From Oscillospiraceae bacterium MB08-C2-2 (GTDB taxonomy: Bacteria; Bacillota; Clostridia; Oscillospirales; Ruminococcaceae), in NCBI GenBank assembly GCA_035621215.1, contig CP141729.1:704944-768943 (forward strand): a stretch of DNA of 64,000 bases. The letters run 5' to 3'. Made by a program: the position numbers and the translations under genes. Under the pieces are notes generated by a model that saw only the letters and a list, made by a program, of their open reading frames with translations, was not told the origin of the DNA and did no database searches. Of the stretch, positions 61,552-64,000 are shown in pieces (within the stretch, counting starts at the first letter, position 1; every line of letters starts with the position of its first letter).

Positions 61552-61698
61552 AACTGCAACACCAATATTATAGCATAGTTTTTAGCTTTAGAAAGTGTTT
61601 TTGACTAGGCAATTTTTAGGGATATTATTGTCAATAACTACCGAATAGATCAAAAAATAGGATTATTCAGCCACTTTTTGATTTTCTCTTCCCCCCTC

Positions 61699-61727
61699 TT
61701 GCATGATTCCAGTGAATGTGGTAAAAT
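61699..61727 (+). promoter_or_regulatory. Sigma-A promoter of the pheST T-box leader
   Basis: TTGCAT (61699-61704), 17-bp spacer, TAAAAT (61722-61727). Confidence 0.65.
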
Positions 61728-61733
61728 TAAACA

Positions 61734-62011
61734 TATATTAATAAACCCAACGAACAGGCACAGTACTCATCCTTAGGGGTTTGCAGAGAATCGGTGTCAC
61801 TGGCTGAAAGCACCGATACCTCCGGATGTTGGAAATTTCACCTGGGAGGGGATTGGCTGAAAGCTTCTTGCTTAGAGGCGAACTGTAGGCTAATCCGGAT
61901 GGCGCCGTTACCGCCGCCGAGTGTTTGCTATGTGCAAAAATTTGGGTGGTACCGCGGAAAACCGTTGCAATGGAGCTTTTCGTCCCATACTAAGGGATGA
62001 AAGGCTTTTTA
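61734..62011 (+). promoter_or_regulatory. T-box riboswitch leader of pheS-pheT (specifier UUC)
   Basis: Leader of about 280 nt. T-box GGGTGGTACCGCGG at 61944-61957; terminator hairpin AGCTTTTCGTCCC / GGGATGAAAGGCT followed by T5 at 61974-62011; Stem I region starting near 61790 (GAATCGGTGTC / AGCACCGAT). A likely specifier TTC (Phe; 61837-61839) lies in GGAAATTTCACC. The specifier agrees with the phenylalanyl-tRNA synthetase genes downstream. Confidence 0.93.
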
Positions 62012-62093
62012 TTATGCAATTCACGGCCTATTCACTCCAAAAACTAAAAGCTTGAAATAGATATACTTAAAAATAACAATGAGGTGGATTTGA

Positions 62094-63113
62094 ATGAAAG
62101 CAGCGTTGGAAGCCATTGGACAAAAGGCCCGGGACGCTCTGCAGCAAACCGACAGCCTTCAGCAGCTGGATGAGCTGCGGGTAAAGTATCTGGGTAAAAA
62201 GGGAGAGCTGACTGCTATCCTGAAACAAATGGGCGGCCTTGACCCCCAGGAACGGCCCATCGTGGGCCAGATTGCCAATCAGGTGCGGGAGGCAATCGAG
62301 CAGCTGATTGATCTGCGCACCTCTCATCTGAAAGAAAAGGCTTTGGAGCTCCAGCTGATGGAAGAGCAAATCGATGTCACCATGCCGGGTAAAAGCCATC
62401 CTCTGGGCAAAAAGCATCCCCTGACCTTGATTTTAGACGAGGTAAAGGAGATTTTTCTGGGAATGGGCTTTTCCGTTGTCACCGGCCCGGAGGTTGAAAC
62501 CGATTATTACAACTTTGAGGCCCTGAACATGCCCAAAAACCATCCCTCACGGGATACACAGGATACCTTCTACATCTCCAAGGACATTGTTCTGCGCACC
62601 CAGACCTCGCCTGTGCAGATTCGTACCATGGAAAAGCAAAAGCCCCCTATCCGCATCATAGCGCCCGGCCGGGTTTACCGTTCCGACGCTGTGGATGCCA
62701 CCCATTCTCCCCTCTTCCATCAGATTGAGGGCCTTGTGGTGGATAAGGGTGTCACCATGGCTGACCTCAAGGGAACTCTTGAGATTTTTGCTAAGATGAT
62801 GTATGGCGATGATGTGGCGGTTCGTTTCCGCCCCCATCACTTTAAATTTACAGAACCCTCCTGCGAAATGGATACCATGTGCTTTGCTTGCCACGGCGAG
62901 GGCTGCCGCCTTTGCAAGGGAGAAGGCTGGATCGAACTGCTGGGCGGCGGCATGGTGCATCCCCGAGTGCTGCGCTACGGCGGCATTGACCCCGAGGAAT
63001 ACAGCGGCTTTGCCTTTGGTATGGGCCTTGAGCGTATGGTTATGCGCCGCTTTAACATTGATGATCTGCGGTTGTTCTACGAAAACGATCTGCGGTTCCT
63101 GCAACAATTTTAG
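62094..63113 (+). CDS. pheS: Phenylalanyl-tRNA synthetase alpha subunit
   Basis: 339-residue class II synthetase catalytic subunit. N-terminal coiled coil ([20 protein letters not shown]), motif 1 region ([20 protein letters not shown]), motif 2 ([21 protein letters not shown]) split around the Arg, and motif 3 ([13 protein letters not shown]). GAGGTG lies before the ATG. Followed by pheT after 15 bp. Confidence 0.97.
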   Translation: MKAALEAIGQKARDALQQTDSLQQLDELRVKYLGKKGELTAILKQMGGLDPQERPIVGQIANQVREAIEQLIDLRTSHLKEKALELQLMEEQIDVTMPGKSHPLGKKHPLTLILDEVKEIFLGMGFSVVTGPEVETDYYNFEALNMPKNHPSRDTQDTFYISKDIVLRTQTSPVQIRTMEKQKPPIRIIAPGRVYRSDAVDATHSPLFHQIEGLVVDKGVTMADLKGTLEIFAKMMYGDDVAVRFRPHHFKFTEPSCEMDTMCFACHGEGCRLCKGEGWIELLGGGMVHPRVLRYGGIDPEEYSGFAFGMGLERMVMRRFNIDDLRLFYENDLRFLQQF

Positions 63114-63128
63114 GAGGACAACGAAACT

Positions 63129-64000
63129 ATGAAGCTTTCAATGAAATGGCTTTCTGATTATGTTAAGACAGAACTATCTTCCCGGGAGTATGCCGAAGCC
63201 ATGACCATGTCCGGCTCTATGGTGGAGGGTTTTGAAGTGGAAGGCTCTGAGCTTTCTGGTGTGGTTGTGGGCCGGGTGCTTTCGGTAGAGCGGCACCCCA
63301 ATGCAGACAGCCTCGTTATTTGCAGCATTGATATTGGCCGTGAGGAGCCGGTGCAAATTGTCACCGGTGCCACCAACGTGGTCCCTGAGGCGTATGTCCC
63401 GGTAGCCACCGACGGTTCCACTCTGACAGGCGGCGTTAAAATCAAAAAAGGCAAGCTTCGGGGCGAGGTGAGCATGGGTATGCTTTGCTCCCTTGGTGAG
63501 CTTGGGCTGCCCGGACATGATTTCCCCCACGCCATCGAAAACGGAATCTTTTTGCTGGAGGGTGAGTATACCCCGGGGCAGGATATCCGGGAGGCCATTG
63601 GCCTCAACGATACCGTAATGGAGTTTGAAATCACTTCCAACCGCCCCGACTGCCTTTCGGTAATCGGTTTAGCAAGAGAAACCGCCGCAACGTTTGATCT
63701 GCCGTTGGAGCTTCCCCAACCTGTAGTGAAGGGCGGCGGCGGAAAGCTGGAGGATTATCTGGCTGTTACAGTGGAAAATGCCACCCTTTGCCCTCGCTAT
63801 ACCGCCCGTGCAGTTACCAATGTAAAAATCGAGCCTTCCCCCCTCTGGATGCGGGAACGGCTCCGTGCCAGCGGTGTGCGCCCTATCAATAACATTGTGG
63901 ATATCACCAACTATGTGATGCTGGAATACGGCCACCCCATGCACGCTTTTGATCTGCGCCATGTGGCCGGGAACAAGCTGGTGGTGCGCAACGCACAGCC
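63129..64000 (+). CDS. pheT: Phenylalanyl-tRNA synthetase beta subunit (N-terminal part, cut by window edge)
   Basis: First 290 codons of PheT. Begins MKLSMKWLSDYVKTELSSRE; an EMAP-type tRNA-binding domain follows (VVVGRVLSVERHPNADSLVI, IVTGATNV, SMGMLCSLGELGL), then the B3/B4 editing domain (EFEITSNRPDCLSVIGLARE, NNIVDITNYVMLEYGHPMHA). Ribosome site AGGAGG at 63112-63117. The gene continues beyond base 64000. Confidence 0.97.
   Translation, partial: MKLSMKWLSDYVKTELSSREYAEAMTMSGSMVEGFEVEGSELSGVVVGRVLSVERHPNADSLVICSIDIGREEPVQIVTGATNVVPEAYVPVATDGSTLTGGVKIKKGKLRGEVSMGMLCSLGELGLPGHDFPHAIENGIFLLEGEYTPGQDIREAIGLNDTVMEFEITSNRPDCLSVIGLARETAATFDLPLELPQPVVKGGGGKLEDYLAVTVENATLCPRYTARAVTNVKIEPSPLWMRERLRASGVRPINNIVDITNYVMLEYGHPMHAFDLRHVAGNKLVVRNAQ

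Overview
The window is a stretch of chromosome from a spore-forming, low-to-mid GC Gram-positive bacterium of the class Clostridia. The evidence is a complete spoIIIAA-AH operon, a cotJABC spore-coat operon, T-box leaders on tyrS and pheST, the YfmF/YfmH peptidase pair, and the clostridial run xseA-xseB-ispA-dxs-tlyA-nadK-argR-recN. Placement near Oscillospirales/Ruminococcaceae is an inference from gene order and base composition; no rRNA gene is present to test it.

Layout. 1-4988 (minus): miaB, a YlbF/YmcA-family gene, mutS and the 5' part of mutL, the same relative order as in Bacillus subtilis. 5370-9554: a lone methyltransferase, a calcium-type P-ATPase and a TPR-like membrane protein. 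9585-11152: tyrS with its T-box leader and promoter. 11256-21201 (minus): a housekeeping run from nusB through exonuclease VII, isoprenoid genes (ispA, dxs), tlyA, nadK, argR and recN, with a small AT-rich serine hydrolase gene at its end. 21321-27276 (minus): an Asp23 protein, a 113-bp tandem repeat array, and the eight-gene spoIIIA operon. 27476-33527: xylulokinase, then an AT-richer accessory pocket with a methyltransferase-MarR fusion, a YtvI-like permease, a probable gene remnant and a ferritin-like protein. 33592-37317 (minus): a peroxide-defence and spore-coat group (AhpC, a TrxR/thioredoxin-fold fusion, CotJABC). 37715-45124 (plus): one 2469-residue cyclic beta-1,2-glucan synthase. 45249-54762 (plus): yfmF-yfmH, lgt-folD, secD-secF and rnr. 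54833-59015: a sugar-acid operon (yiaK-like, Zn dehydrogenase, uxuA) divergent from its probable GntR regulator. 59230-64000: nrdR, a DUF6514-like gene, a TIM-barrel isomerase, a small membrane protein, and the T-box-controlled pheS-pheT, which runs off the end.

The genes are mostly household. The points most worth a second look are the 113-bp repeat array beside spoIIIAH, the methyltransferase-MarR fusion with CTAAC half-sites over its own promoter, the AhpF-like reductase with reversed domain order coupled to ahpC, the long out-of-frame spoIIIAA/spoIIIAB overlap, and the paired ATRCTAGYAT sites in the uxuA/gntR divergent region. I saw no CRISPR array, prophage, complete insertion sequence, tRNA or rRNA gene. 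All promoters, operators and terminators are read by eye from sequence and are untested.
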